From positions 745,997 through 809,996 of the forward strand of contig NZ_LR027603.1 of the NCBI RefSeq assembly GCF_900605495.1: 64,000 nt of DNA, in the 5' to 3' direction. Source of the DNA: Bacilliculturomica massiliensis. GTDB lineage: Bacteria; Bacillota; Clostridia; Peptostreptococcales; Anaerovoracaceae. A program made the translations under genes and the position numbers. Positions 33,315-42,524 of this stretch are shown in pieces. How positions within the stretch are numbered: the first letter of the stretch is position 1; the number at the start of each line of letters is the position of its first letter. Under the pieces are notes generated by a model, which saw only the letters and a program-made list of their open reading frames with translations, was not told the origin of the DNA and ran no database searches.

Positions 33315-34361
33315 ATGAGAAAAATGAAAGCCGTTATACTGAAGGCTCCCAACGATTTTGCACCGGGCGAGATCGATATCCCGGCGGTGGGAGACGGGGA
33401 TATTCTTCTGGAGATGAAAAAGGCCGCCATCTGCGGCACGGACATCCGCATACTGGAGGGGAAAAAAACCAAGGGAGTCCGCTACCCCTCGGTGATCGGC
33501 CACGAGATCTGCGGGCTCGTCAAAGAAGTGGGCCGGGATGTGAAAGGCTTTGCCCCCGGGGACAAGGTGGCCGTGGCCAATGTGATCCCCTGCCATTCCT
33601 GCAGGGCGTGCCTGGCGGGCCGGGAGAACGCCTGCATGGACAGGAAGGCCATCGGATACGAGTTTAACGGAGGCTTCGAGGAATACGTGCTGATCCCCCG
33701 GCTGGCCCTTGAGAGCGGGAACGTGGTAAAACTTCCCGATCACGTGTCCTTTGAGGAAGGCGCGCTGATCGAGCCGCTGTCCTGCTGTATCAGGGGACTG
33801 CGGAACGCGGGGACGGGTTTCAACGATAATGTGCTCATCGTGGGAGCGGGCCCCATCGGGCTGATGCATCTGCAGCTGGCCAAGATCGCGGGAGCCCGCA
33901 GGGTGATCGTCAGCGAGCCCATCGCCTCGCGCAGGGAAAAGGCAAAAAAGCTGGGGGCGGATATAGCCGTGGATCCTACGGAGGAAGATCTGGAGGCTAT
34001 CGTCATGGCAGAGACAGACGGAGCCGGCATGGACGTCATCGTCATGGCTATCGGCGTGCCGGCACTGGTGGATCCCACGCTGAAGCTCTGCCGCAAGGGC
34101 GGCACGGTCAACCTGTTCGCCGGCTTTGCGGGAACGGGAGCGTGTACGGTGGAGGTGAACACCATCCATTACAACGAGATCACTGTCAACGGCAGCACGG
34201 CTTACCGGCGGCAGGATTACTACGACGCGGCGGAGATGGTGAAGAGCGGCAAGATCGATCTGAAGGAGATCGTGACGCACACATTTAAGATAGAAGAGTT
34301 TCAGAAGGCCTACGAAGTCTGCAAGAGCGGAGCGGGCCTGAAGGTGCTCATCGAACCGTAA
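33315..34361 (+). CDS. zinc-dependent alcohol (polyol) dehydrogenase
   Basis: 348 residues of the medium-chain dehydrogenase family. Catalytic zinc site: Cys in AAICGTDIRIL, His-Glu in VIGHEICG. Structural zinc site: CHSCRACLAGRENAC. Rossmann motif VGAGPIGLMHLQLAKIAGARRVIVSE. The closest functional groups are sorbitol/threonine/polyol dehydrogenases. Here it probably oxidises the imported compound or a derivative. It starts 6 nt after the permease. Confidence 0.88.
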   Translation: MRKMKAVILKAPNDFAPGEIDIPAVGDGDILLEMKKAAICGTDIRILEGKKTKGVRYPSVIGHEICGLVKEVGRDVKGFAPGDKVAVANVIPCHSCRACLAGRENACMDRKAIGYEFNGGFEEYVLIPRLALESGNVVKLPDHVSFEEGALIEPLSCCIRGLRNAGTGFNDNVLIVGAGPIGLMHLQLAKIAGARRVIVSEPIASRREKAKKLGADIAVDPTEEDLEAIVMAETDGAGMDVIVMAIGVPALVDPTLKLCRKGGTVNLFAGFAGTGACTVEVNTIHYNEITVNGSTAYRRQDYYDAAEMVKSGKIDLKEIVTHTFKIEEFQKAYEVCKSGAGLKVLIEP

Positions 34362-34454
34362 AGAAACAGGGAGGACGCCTTCGGGGACAGAGGACCGTGC
34401 GCGCCTTTCAATTGAAGGTGACATAAAAAAAGGAAAAGAAGAGAGGTAACGAAT

Positions 34455-35291
34455 ATGGCTATGTTAGGAAAAGCAGTACGTATGAGCAGGCTGGTAAATC
34501 CCAGGAGCAATAAGATGATGGCGATCACGGTGGATCACGCCATCTCCAGAGGGATCGCGCCCATGACAGGACTGCAGCCCATCCAGAAGACCATAGACGC
34601 CATCGTGGCAGGGAGACCGGACGCCATGACCATGACGAAGGGGATCGCGGAGCACTGTATGTGGCAGCACGCGGGGAAGGTGTCGCTGCTGCTGAAATGC
34701 TCCAGCTACGCGCCCACTCACCCCACATATGACGCGGCCTTCGGCACCGTGGACGAGGCGATCCGCATGGGAGCCGACGCGGTGTCCATCGGGGCCATGA
34801 CGCTGGGGGATTATCAGGCTCAGCAGTTTGCGGAGATCGGCCGGTTTTCGGAAGAATGCATGCGGAAGGGAATGCCCCTGATCGGCCACGTCTATCCCAA
34901 AGGGGAGTCGGTGCCCGCCGATAAGCGGACAGCCTGGGAAAATATCGCCTACTGCGTGCGCAGCGCGGCGGAGCTGGGGATCGATATCATAAAGACCACT
35001 TATACGGGAGACCCGGAATCCATGGCAAAGGTGGTGGACTGCTGTCCCGCCAGAGTGGTGATCCAGGGCGGAGATTCCTGCAAGACTCTGGACGATTATC
35101 TGAACATGACCAGAGACGCCATGGACTGCGGCGTGGGAGGCGTGACCATGGGACGGTTCGTATGGGATTATAAAGACATTACCGCGCTGGTCATCGCTCT
35201 GCGCTATATGATCCACGAAGGGTACAGCGTCAAGGAAGCGAAGGAGCTGCTGGCCCAGCTGGAGGCGGATAAAAATTACGATCAGTTCTAG
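34455..35291 (+). CDS. class I aldolase, DhnA/LsrF-like
   Basis: 278-residue (beta/alpha)8 aldolase. MMAITVDHAISRG near the N-terminus and the Schiff-base lysine in DIIKTTYTGDPESMAKVV (about residue 177) place it with the archaeal-type fructose-bisphosphate aldolase/LsrF/ADH-synthase group. C-terminal GGVTMGRFVWDYKD binds phosphate in relatives. It probably cleaves the phosphorylated intermediate made by the FGGY kinase. The 93-bp gap before it holds a TTCAATTGAA palindrome (34407-34416) and an AGAGGT ribosome site. Confidence 0.87.
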   Translation: MAMLGKAVRMSRLVNPRSNKMMAITVDHAISRGIAPMTGLQPIQKTIDAIVAGRPDAMTMTKGIAEHCMWQHAGKVSLLLKCSSYAPTHPTYDAAFGTVDEAIRMGADAVSIGAMTLGDYQAQQFAEIGRFSEECMRKGMPLIGHVYPKGESVPADKRTAWENIAYCVRSAAELGIDIIKTTYTGDPESMAKVVDCCPARVVIQGGDSCKTLDDYLNMTRDAMDCGVGGVTMGRFVWDYKDITALVIALRYMIHEGYSVKEAKELLAQLEADKNYDQF

Positions 35292-35353
35292 TGTACCGGT
35301 ACGTTATCGCTGGTCAGATCCGGCGCCGCAGACCGGTGAATGGGAGGAGAGAG

Positions 35354-36868
35354 ATGAAACGCTACACTCTGGGAATCGACGTGGGCACCGCCAGCGTGAA
35401 GGTGGCTGCGGTGGATGAGTCGGGGATCCTTCTGGCCCTGCGCAGCGAGAGTTATCGTGTGGTCACCGGCGAGGGCGGAAAGGCTGAGATCGACGGACGG
35501 GACCTGAGAAGAGCAATGATGAACTGCTTTTCCGCGCTGTTTCTTGCGGATGGAATTCCGGCGGCGGAGGCCGCGGGCATCGGCATATCCTGTCTCTGTC
35601 CCGGTCTCTGCGCCTTCGACAGCCAGGGCAGTCTGCTGGTGGACCCTATCATCTATTCGGACTGCCGCAGCGCCGGCGAGGCGGAGTGGATCCGGGAGAA
35701 TGTGGGGGAGGAGCGGCTGTTCGCTCTCACGGCCAACACGGTCATGGCCGGGGCCATCTCCGGAACCTCCATGCTCTGGATCAAGCGCAATCTGCCGGAG
35801 GTGTACGAGAAGACCAGATGGTTCGGCCATGTGAACACCATGGTGGCCGCCTGGCTGACGGGGCAGTTTGCCATGGATCATTCCAACGCCTCCTACACCG
35901 CTCTGTTTGAGACGGCGGGCGAAAAAAAGTGGTCCCGGGAGCTGTGCGAAGCTGTGGGCATCGATATGGAAAAGCTGCCGCCTCTGCTGGCCTCCCATCA
36001 GATCGTGGGCGAACTGATCGAAAAGGAACTGATCGGCATGGGGATCCCCGCCGGGACCCCGGTGGTCATCGGCGGGGGAGATACGGCCTGCGCCTCTCTG
36101 GCGGCGGGAGTCACCGGGAACGGGGACGTCTGCGAATCCGTGGGTTCTACCGATGTGCTGACCGTGTGCGTGGATCAGCCCCGGTTCAGCCGGAGTTTTA
36201 TCAACCGCTGTCACGTGGTGGAGGGGACGTGGATCTGGCAGGGCGCGCTGTCGCACACGGGAAGTTCGCTGCGCTGGTTTCGCGATCAGTTCTGTCCGGA
36301 TTATAAAGAGACGGAGCGGGACGGCGGAGAAAAGGCCTTCGCCGCCATGGACCGGGCGGCGGAACGGTCGGTTCCCGGTGCAGGCGGCGTGGTGTTCCTG
36401 CCCTATATGATGGGGGAGCGCAGTCCTGTCTGGGACTCCCGGGCCAGAGGCGTGTTCTTCGGCATGTCCCTTTCCACCACCCGGGACGACATGATCCGCG
36501 CTGTGCTTGAAGCCTGCGGATACGGTCTGCGGCAGCTGTCGGAGATCGCGGAGAAGGTGGCGGGACGCAGGACGGAGGAATTCATCTCTCTCGGCGGCGG
36601 TGCGAAAAGCCTGATCTGGGCGCAGCTGAAAGCGGATATTCTGGGAGCGGACATACACATTCTGGAGAGGGGAGACATGGCGCCCGTGGGAGCCGCCCTT
36701 CTCGCCGGAGTGGGAGCGGGGCTGTTTTCCGACCCCGTCTCCGCGTCGGAGCGGGTCGAAAGGAAGACGTACCGGACGGTGCGGGCAGGCGTGGAAAACC
36801 GCGGCGTTTACGACCAGCGGTACCGGATCTATACAGAACTTTATCCCAGGCTGAAGGAGCTGTTTTGA
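35354..36868 (+). CDS. FGGY-family carbohydrate kinase
   Basis: About 504 residues. N-terminal phosphate loop YTLGIDVGTASVKVAAVDESG, FGGY signatures GIGISCLCPGLCAFD, and C-terminal LEACGYGLRQLSEIAEKVAGRRTEEFISLGGGAKSLIWAQLKADILG. Family members phosphorylate sugars such as xylulose, ribulose, gluconate or erythritol; the substrate cannot be read from sequence alone. The ATG at 35354 follows GGGAGGAGAG. It follows the aldolase by 62 nt in the same operon. Confidence 0.9.
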   Translation: MKRYTLGIDVGTASVKVAAVDESGILLALRSESYRVVTGEGGKAEIDGRDLRRAMMNCFSALFLADGIPAAEAAGIGISCLCPGLCAFDSQGSLLVDPIIYSDCRSAGEAEWIRENVGEERLFALTANTVMAGAISGTSMLWIKRNLPEVYEKTRWFGHVNTMVAAWLTGQFAMDHSNASYTALFETAGEKKWSRELCEAVGIDMEKLPPLLASHQIVGELIEKELIGMGIPAGTPVVIGGGDTACASLAAGVTGNGDVCESVGSTDVLTVCVDQPRFSRSFINRCHVVEGTWIWQGALSHTGSSLRWFRDQFCPDYKETERDGGEKAFAAMDRAAERSVPGAGGVVFLPYMMGERSPVWDSRARGVFFGMSLSTTRDDMIRAVLEACGYGLRQLSEIAEKVAGRRTEEFISLGGGAKSLIWAQLKADILGADIHILERGDMAPVGAALLAGVGAGLFSDPVSASERVERKTYRTVRAGVENRGVYDQRYRIYTELYPRLKELF

Positions 36869-37022
36869 TCGGGTCTTTCGGCGGCTGCGGGTCTTCCGAC
36901 TTGAAAGACAGTTCTTTTCATGAAAGCATTTTTCTGATAAAATAAAAGAAGCTCAATGTTTCCAAAGGAAACTTTTTTTCACATACAAAAAGAAATGATC
37001 AGGCAGCGCATGGAGGTGGCCT

Positions 37023-37991
37023 ATGAAAATTGTCATTCTTGACGGATATACGGAGAATCCCGGCGATCTGAGCTGGAGCGGCTTTGAAGCTCTGGGAGAT
37101 CTGACGGTGTACGACCGGACCGACGTCCGGAATGTGGATGAGATCGCGGAGCGCATCGGAGACGCGGAGATCGTCATCACAAACAAGACGCCGCTGCCAG
37201 CGGCTGTGTTTGAACGCTGTCCGGGAATTCGATACGTGGGTGTGCTGGCCACAGGGTACAATGTGGTGGATTGCGCGGCGGCAAAGGAGAAAGGCGTACC
37301 TGTCTGCAATATCCCCACATACGGGACGGCGGCGGTGGGACAGTTCGCCATCGGGCTGTTGCTGGAGATCTGCCATCATATCGGCCATCACGATCAGGCG
37401 GTCAAAGAGGGGCGCTGGGAGAGCAGTCCGGACTGGTGTTTCTGGGATCATCCCCTGATCGAGCTGGATGGAAAGACCATGGGCATCATTGGTTACGGCC
37501 GCATCGGACAGGCGATGGGAAAGCTGGCTCAGGCGCTGGGCATGCAGGTGCTGGCTTTCGACGCCCATCAGGATCCGACGCTGGAGAGCCATACCTGCCG
37601 GTACGTCGGTCTGGATGAGCTTTTTTCACAGTCCGACGTCATCGCCCTGCACTGTCCGCTGTTTCCTGAGACGGAGAGGATCATCAACAGGGACAACATC
37701 GCCAAGATGAAGGACGGCGTCATCATCCTCAACAATTCCAGAGGACAGCTGATCGCAGAGCAGGATCTGGCCGACGCGCTGAACAGCGGCAAGGTGTACG
37801 CCGCGGGGCTTGACGTGGTGAGCACGGAGCCGATCAGGGGCGGCAATCCTCTGCTGACGGCGAAAAACTGCATCATCACGCCCCACATTTCGTGGGCTCC
37901 AAAGGAGAGCAGGCAGCGGCTCATGGACATTGCCGTGAAAAATCTGAAGGCCTTTTTAGCCGGCGCGCCGGTCAATGTGGTAAACAAATAG
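37023..37991 (+). CDS. D-2-hydroxyacid dehydrogenase
   Basis: 322 residues. NAD-binding Rossmann fold GIIGYGRIGQAMGKLAQALGM (about 152-172). Catalytic residues: Arg in ILNNSRGQLI, Glu in VVSTEPI and His in ITPHISWAPKE. The group includes glycerate/hydroxypyruvate/glyoxylate reductases. With the glycerate kinase at 27 kb it could convert hydroxypyruvate or a semialdehyde into D-glycerate, which the kinase then traps. A 154-bp gap upstream, with a TTTCATGAAA palindrome at 36917-36926, might carry a secondary promoter. Confidence 0.88.
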   Translation: MKIVILDGYTENPGDLSWSGFEALGDLTVYDRTDVRNVDEIAERIGDAEIVITNKTPLPAAVFERCPGIRYVGVLATGYNVVDCAAAKEKGVPVCNIPTYGTAAVGQFAIGLLLEICHHIGHHDQAVKEGRWESSPDWCFWDHPLIELDGKTMGIIGYGRIGQAMGKLAQALGMQVLAFDAHQDPTLESHTCRYVGLDELFSQSDVIALHCPLFPETERIINRDNIAKMKDGVIILNNSRGQLIAEQDLADALNSGKVYAAGLDVVSTEPIRGGNPLLTAKNCIITPHISWAPKESRQRLMDIAVKNLKAFLAGAPVNVVNK

Positions 37992-38016
37992 ATCTGTTGG
38001 AAGAGGGGGGTCCGCT

Positions 38017-38865
38017 TTGACCAATCAATCGTGCAAGACTGTTATAATGGAGAGACTGAGCAGCCTGCCGAAGGCGGAGATGAAGGTAGGAGAATACGTT
38101 CTTGAGCATTTCAGCGAGGTGCTGAACTGCAATGTGTCGGAGCTGGCGGAGCTGTCCAACACCAGCGACGCTTCCGTGGTCCGTTTCTGCAAGAAGATGG
38201 GCTATAAGGGTTATCAGGAATTCAAGATCAGCCTGGCGGGGGACGTGATCCCCCCGTATAAACATTTCAATCAGGAGCTGGATCAGGACGACAGTACCGA
38301 GACGGTCTGCGCAAAGATCTTCAATACGGAAGTGGCCGCGCTGAACGAGACTCTTTCCATGGTGGATTACGAGGCGGTGGAGGCGGTGGTCAAAGCGCTG
38401 GAGGGCGCCCGCAGAGTGGAGATCTACGGCAGCGGCGGCAGTCTGGTGGTGGGCATGGATGTCCAGCACAAGCTGCTGAAGATCGGGATCAAAGCCAGCG
38501 CCGTCGCTGACGCCGATCTGCAGGCCATGTCCGCGTCGCTGCTGGAAAAGGGCGATGTGGCGCTGTGCATCTCCCACTCGGGCAGCAACCGTACCATTCT
38601 GAACTGTATGATACAGGCCAAGATGCAGGGGGCTACCACCATCGCCCTGACGGCGGCGGGATCGTCGCCCCTGTCCAAGATGGCGGACATTCCGCTCTTC
38701 GTAGCCACAAAGCAGACGGTCTTCAAATCGGAATCGGTCAGCGCGCGGATCGCGCAGCTGGCGCTGATGGACGCGGTGGTCGCGAAAATAAGCATCGATA
38801 TTTATGATGAAGCTTACGAGGCGATCCAGAAGACGAGAAAAGCCACAGCGAGCAATAAATATTGA
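38017..38865 (+). CDS. RpiR/MurR-family transcriptional regulator
   Basis: 282 residues. The N-terminal HTH is MKVGEYVLEHFSEVLNCNVSELAELSNTSDASVVRFCKKMGYKGYQEFKISLAG. A SIS sugar-phosphate domain follows, with VEIYGSGGSLVVGMDVQHKLLKIG and DVALCISHSGSNRTIL. It senses a phosphosugar and controls the local pathway. The two TTGAAAT-AAA-ATTTCAA dyads at 28.3-28.4 kb are the likely sites. The start is a TTG at 38017 behind GAGGGGGG; an ATG at 38047 would shorten it by ten residues. Last gene of the catabolic cluster. Confidence 0.9.
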   Translation: MTNQSCKTVIMERLSSLPKAEMKVGEYVLEHFSEVLNCNVSELAELSNTSDASVVRFCKKMGYKGYQEFKISLAGDVIPPYKHFNQELDQDDSTETVCAKIFNTEVAALNETLSMVDYEAVEAVVKALEGARRVEIYGSGGSLVVGMDVQHKLLKIGIKASAVADADLQAMSASLLEKGDVALCISHSGSNRTILNCMIQAKMQGATTIALTAAGSSPLSKMADIPLFVATKQTVFKSESVSARIAQLALMDAVVAKISIDIYDEAYEAIQKTRKATASNKY

Positions 38866-38875
38866 CGGGATAAAA

Positions 38876-38907
38876 AGACTGCTCGATCAGGGGCAGTTCT
38901 TTTTTTC
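38876..38907 (+). terminator. terminator closing the catabolic operon
   Basis: Imperfect stem AGACTGC/GCAGTTCT (one bulge), followed by eight or more T residues. Confidence 0.7.
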
Positions 38908-38969
38908 TCTGCAGGAGGGCAAACGTTCGGAACGCTCCGGCCGGCCGGGAGAAATGTTGTCCCGGCCGG

Positions 38970-38999
38970 AGTTGACAAGGAGCTTGGCCCAATGTTAGT
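38970..38999 (+). promoter_or_regulatory. promoter of the MATE transporter gene
   Basis: Perfect TTGACA (38970-38975), 18-bp spacer, TAGTAT (38994-38999). Confidence 0.68.
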
Positions 39000-39116
39000 A
39001 TCTAGGTAGATAAAACGCTTTAATCCCATCTGCTGCCGCGGCCGGCAGCGGCCGGGAAAAAGGGCCGTTCGGTCCGGAGCGGGGGGATTTTGGAAATGAG
39101 AGAAGGAGGCGAGTAG

Positions 39117-40517
39117 GTGACAAAGGATATCAGAGGCAGTGGGGCGTTCTTTTACAGAAAAATGATCATGATCGCCTTTCCCGTCATGCTGCAGAATCTC
39201 ATCAGCATCGGGCTGAATCTGATCGATACGCTTATGATCGGCCGTGTGGGCGTGGATGAACTGGCTGCGGTGGGAGCTGCCAACCAGGTCTATTTTATAT
39301 TCAGTATGACCGCTTTCGGCATCTACAGCGGGGCCGCCGTATATACGGCGCAGTTCTGGGGCGCTCAGGATATCTCCGGCATCCGCAAGGTGGTGGGCAT
39401 CGACTTCGCGGTGGGCGGGACCATGGCGCTCTGCTTTACGGTCGGCGCTTTTTTTGGCGCCCCTCATATTCTGTGGCTGTTTGCCAAGGATCCGGAGGTC
39501 ATCGCCTACGGTACGCAGTATCTGCGGCTGGTCTGCTTTTCTTATGTTTTCACGGCTCTGTCCTATGTGCTCAGCTTTAACTCCAGATCGATCCAGAGGC
39601 TGGCCGGGCCCACCTGTATAAACGCGGCGGCCATGCTGGTCAATACCGTGCTGAATTACGGGCTGATCTACGGCAACCTGGGCATGCCCCGGCTGGGTGT
39701 GCGTGGCGCCGCTTTGGCCACGCTGATCGCCAGGATCACGGAGTTTTCTGTGCTCATCATCTACATTTACCACGACCGCAGCCATCCGCTGGCGGCTTCC
39801 TTCAAGGAGCTGACCTCCTTCGGGAGCGATATGTTCCGCAAGGTCATGAAGACGGCGCTGCCGGTGGTCATCTCTGAGGGAACGTGGAGCATAGCCACCT
39901 CCGCGTATTTTATCGCCTACGGGATCCTGGGCGCCTCTGCTCTGGCGGTGGCGCAGGTGGCCTCGGTGGTCAACGAGTTTTCCCAGTCCATCTATTTCGG
40001 TCTGGGCAACGCCGCGGCGGTCATGATCGGCGAGAAGCTGGGGCAGGGACGCACGGACGAGGTGGAGATGGACGCCAAACGAGTCCTCAACATCGTCATG
40101 GTGATGAATTTTATCGTTACGCTGGCGCTGATCTCCGTGAGGGGACCCATCGCCAGCTTCTACAGATTCGACGGGGCGACAACAGAACTGCTGAAAAGCA
40201 CCCTCTTTGTTTGGGCGCTGTTCATCACGCCCAAAATGTTTGAATATCTGCTGATCTGCGGCATTCTGCGCGCCGGGGGCGACACCCGTTTCTGCATGGT
40301 GGTGGACGTTCTCGGAAACTGGCTGGTGGGCCTGCCCATGGCTTTTGCCGGAGTGACGCTGTTTCATTTTCCGCTGCCGCTGGTGGTGGCCATGGTGTCT
40401 TCGGCCGATATCCTGAAAGCGATCATCTGCTGGTACCGCTACAAGCAGAAAAAGTGGATCTGCGTGCTGGTGGACACCCGGGAGGATGAGCCGGAGAAGG
40501 GGGAAATAACGCCGTAA
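39117..40517 (+). CDS. MATE-family efflux transporter
   Basis: 466 residues and about twelve helices. MATE blocks include AFPVMLQNLISIGLNLIDTLMIGRVGVDELAAVGAANQVYF and, in the second half, ISEGTWSIATSAYFIAYGILGASALAVAQVASVVNEFSQSIYFGLGNAAAVMIGEKLGQG. It exports cationic drugs or metabolites using Na+ or H+. The start is a GTG at 39117 with AAGGAGG 7 nt upstream. Own promoter. No regulator gene adjoins it; it may be independent of the flanking clusters. Confidence 0.9.
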   Translation: MTKDIRGSGAFFYRKMIMIAFPVMLQNLISIGLNLIDTLMIGRVGVDELAAVGAANQVYFIFSMTAFGIYSGAAVYTAQFWGAQDISGIRKVVGIDFAVGGTMALCFTVGAFFGAPHILWLFAKDPEVIAYGTQYLRLVCFSYVFTALSYVLSFNSRSIQRLAGPTCINAAAMLVNTVLNYGLIYGNLGMPRLGVRGAALATLIARITEFSVLIIYIYHDRSHPLAASFKELTSFGSDMFRKVMKTALPVVISEGTWSIATSAYFIAYGILGASALAVAQVASVVNEFSQSIYFGLGNAAAVMIGEKLGQGRTDEVEMDAKRVLNIVMVMNFIVTLALISVRGPIASFYRFDGATTELLKSTLFVWALFITPKMFEYLLICGILRAGGDTRFCMVVDVLGNWLVGLPMAFAGVTLFHFPLPLVVAMVSSADILKAIICWYRYKQKKWICVLVDTREDEPEKGEITP

Positions 40518-40525
40518 AAGTATCT

Positions 40526-40577
40526 TTCGACAAAATGTGCAAGACATCTTGTAAAGGGGCCGGGATAGACGTATAAT
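40526..40577 (+). promoter_or_regulatory. promoter of the adenine deaminase gene with an upstream 0A box
   Basis: TTGTAA (40549-40554), 17-bp spacer, TATAAT (40572-40577). A perfect Spo0A box (TGTCGAA on the minus strand, extended TTTTGTCGAAA) lies at 40526-40532, 17 bp before the -35. Control by Spo0A is inference. Confidence 0.72.
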
Positions 40578-40595
40578 AATCTGAAGTTTAAAATG

Positions 40596-40628
40596 TACCG
40601 GCAGAATGAGACGAACATTCTGCCGGTA
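40596..40628 (+). other. 13-bp perfect hairpin in the adenine deaminase leader
   Basis: TACCGGCAGAATG/CATTCTGCCGGTA with a 7-nt AGACGAA loop, about 12 nt after the expected transcription start and 40 nt before the ribosome site. Only three Ts follow, so termination would be weak. It could be an attenuator or a 5' stabiliser. No purine-riboswitch aptamer is seen around it. Confidence 0.6.
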
Positions 40629-40667
40629 TTTATGTAAAAATGTTCAAGGTATTGACAGGAGGAAACG

Positions 40668-42434
40668 ATGCATCTGGAAGAACAAATGAAAAAGATCTCG
40701 CGGCGCATGGACGTTGCTCGAAAGAGGGGGAAGGCGGATCTGACCATCCGCAACGCGAGGCTCGTCAACGTATTTCTGCGGACGGAGGAGCTCAGCGACG
40801 TAGCCGTGTGCGACGGGATCGTGGCCGGCACCTATCCTGCGGGGGAAGGTCCGGAGGCGGAGAGAGAGATCGACGCGGCGGGTCTGTACATGATCCCCGG
40901 TCTGATCGACGCTCACACCCACGTGGAGATGGCCTACGTCTCGGCGGTACCCTTTGCGGAGGGGGTGCTTCCCTGGGGAACGACTACGGTGGTCATGGAC
41001 CCCCACGACACGGTGAACGTGATGGGCAACGAGGGCATGGCCCTGCTGGCGGATGAGTTCTGCAAAACGCCGCTGAAAGTAGTGCTGATGACGCCTCCCT
41101 GCGTGCCGTCAGCGCCCGCGCTGGAGGACGCCGGATTTGAGGTGACGCTGGATTCTCTGAAGGAGAGCCGGAACATCCCGCTGGTGAAGGGGATTGCGGA
41201 GACCATGGATTTCGGCCGGGTGCTGGCCGCTGAACCGGAACTGCTCTCCATTCTGGCATACGGAAGGGAAAATGAGCTGCTCTTTGACGGACACGCTCCC
41301 GGAGTCACCGGCTGCGACGCCATGGCGTATTTCGGCACCGGTCCCATCCGCACCGATCACGAATCTGTGACTGTGGACGAGATGTATGAGAAGTACGGCA
41401 TGGGCGTGTACGTGGTCATTCGCCGGGGCTCTCTGGCGGAACCGGCTTCAGCAGGCGAACTGGTAAAGCGCCTGACCGACACGTCCCGTCTGCTGCTGTC
41501 CACCGACGGCTGTATCAATGTGACGGATATGGTACATAGAGGTCACCTGAATTACGCGCTGCGCCAGATCGTGGCGGAGGGAGTGGATCCCATGACGGCG
41601 GTCCAGATGGCCACCATCAACGTGGCCAGAGCGCACCGCATCGACCACCGCGTGGGAGCGGTGGCGCCGGGATATGAGGCTGATCTGGTGCTGGTGGAGG
41701 ACCTGAAAGACTTCAACACAAAGATGGTATTTGTGGACGGGAAAGAGATCCCCAGAGATCTGAAGCTGCCCAGAGTCACGTATCCCCAGAAGGCGCTGAA
41801 CTCCATCAGTCTGCCGGAACTGACCCCGGCAGATCTGAAGGTGAGCGCTCCGGAGGGGAAGGACCGGGTCAAAGTCCGCGTCCTCACCGCCATCGACCAG
41901 ACCGTAGCCACCACGCTGGATGAACTGGTCCTGCCGGTGAAAGACGGCTGTGTGGAATCCGATACGCAGCAGGACGCCCTCAAGGCTGTCACGCTGGAGC
42001 GCTACGGCAGAGGCAAAGGCAGCAGCGTGGGCTTCGTTCGGGGCTACGATCTGAAGAAAGGCGCCATCGCCGGTTCCATCGGTCAGGATACGCAGAATAT
42101 GATCGCGGTGGGCGTCAGCGATGAAGATATCTGCGCCGCCGTCAACGCGGTGACGGAGATGCAGGGCGGAGTCGTACTGGTATCGGAAGGCAAAGTGATC
42201 GCAAAGATCGCCATGCCCATCTTCGGCATCATGTCAGACAAGTCCTTCGCAGATCTGGAAGAGGATTTTCAGGCGCTGCAGAAAGCCTACGAACAGCTGG
42301 GCGGAACGCTGTCCGACGCTGTGTTCACGCTGAGCCTGCTGCTGACGCTGGTGGTCATTCCGGACGGAGGTCTCTCCAACCGGGGACTGGTAGATGTGAT
42401 GAAGGGCTGCTTTGTGGACGTTGTGGCAGAGTAA
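40668..42434 (+). CDS. ade: adenine deaminase
   Basis: 588 residues, the family's size. Metal ligands: IPGLIDAHTHVE (HxH), the VMDPHDTVNVMG segment, and FDGHAPGVTG. The downstream LLLSTDGCINVTDMVHRGHLNYALRQIVAEGVDPMTAVQMATINVARAHR block is characteristic of Ade. It converts adenine to hypoxanthine and ammonia. An AGGAGG site precedes the ATG. It heads a purine set with an NCS2 permease, a phosphoribosyltransferase and PgeF, which supports a salvage role. Confidence 0.94.
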   Translation: MHLEEQMKKISRRMDVARKRGKADLTIRNARLVNVFLRTEELSDVAVCDGIVAGTYPAGEGPEAEREIDAAGLYMIPGLIDAHTHVEMAYVSAVPFAEGVLPWGTTTVVMDPHDTVNVMGNEGMALLADEFCKTPLKVVLMTPPCVPSAPALEDAGFEVTLDSLKESRNIPLVKGIAETMDFGRVLAAEPELLSILAYGRENELLFDGHAPGVTGCDAMAYFGTGPIRTDHESVTVDEMYEKYGMGVYVVIRRGSLAEPASAGELVKRLTDTSRLLLSTDGCINVTDMVHRGHLNYALRQIVAEGVDPMTAVQMATINVARAHRIDHRVGAVAPGYEADLVLVEDLKDFNTKMVFVDGKEIPRDLKLPRVTYPQKALNSISLPELTPADLKVSAPEGKDRVKVRVLTAIDQTVATTLDELVLPVKDGCVESDTQQDALKAVTLERYGRGKGSSVGFVRGYDLKKGAIAGSIGQDTQNMIAVGVSDEDICAAVNAVTEMQGGVVLVSEGKVIAKIAMPIFGIMSDKSFADLEEDFQALQKAYEQLGGTLSDAVFTLSLLLTLVVIPDGGLSNRGLVDVMKGCFVDVVAE

Positions 42435-42524
42435 GGCGGGAATACCTGATCACACTTAATTACACGAAACAAAGAAGAAAAAACAGAGATTTTATGCGGA
42501 ATAAAACGAATAAGGAGTGTATCT

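Noticed and set aside
40578-40667. Purine riboswitch before the adenine deaminase gene
   Set aside because: The leader lacks the conserved three-way-junction bases of purine aptamers; only a plain hairpin is present.
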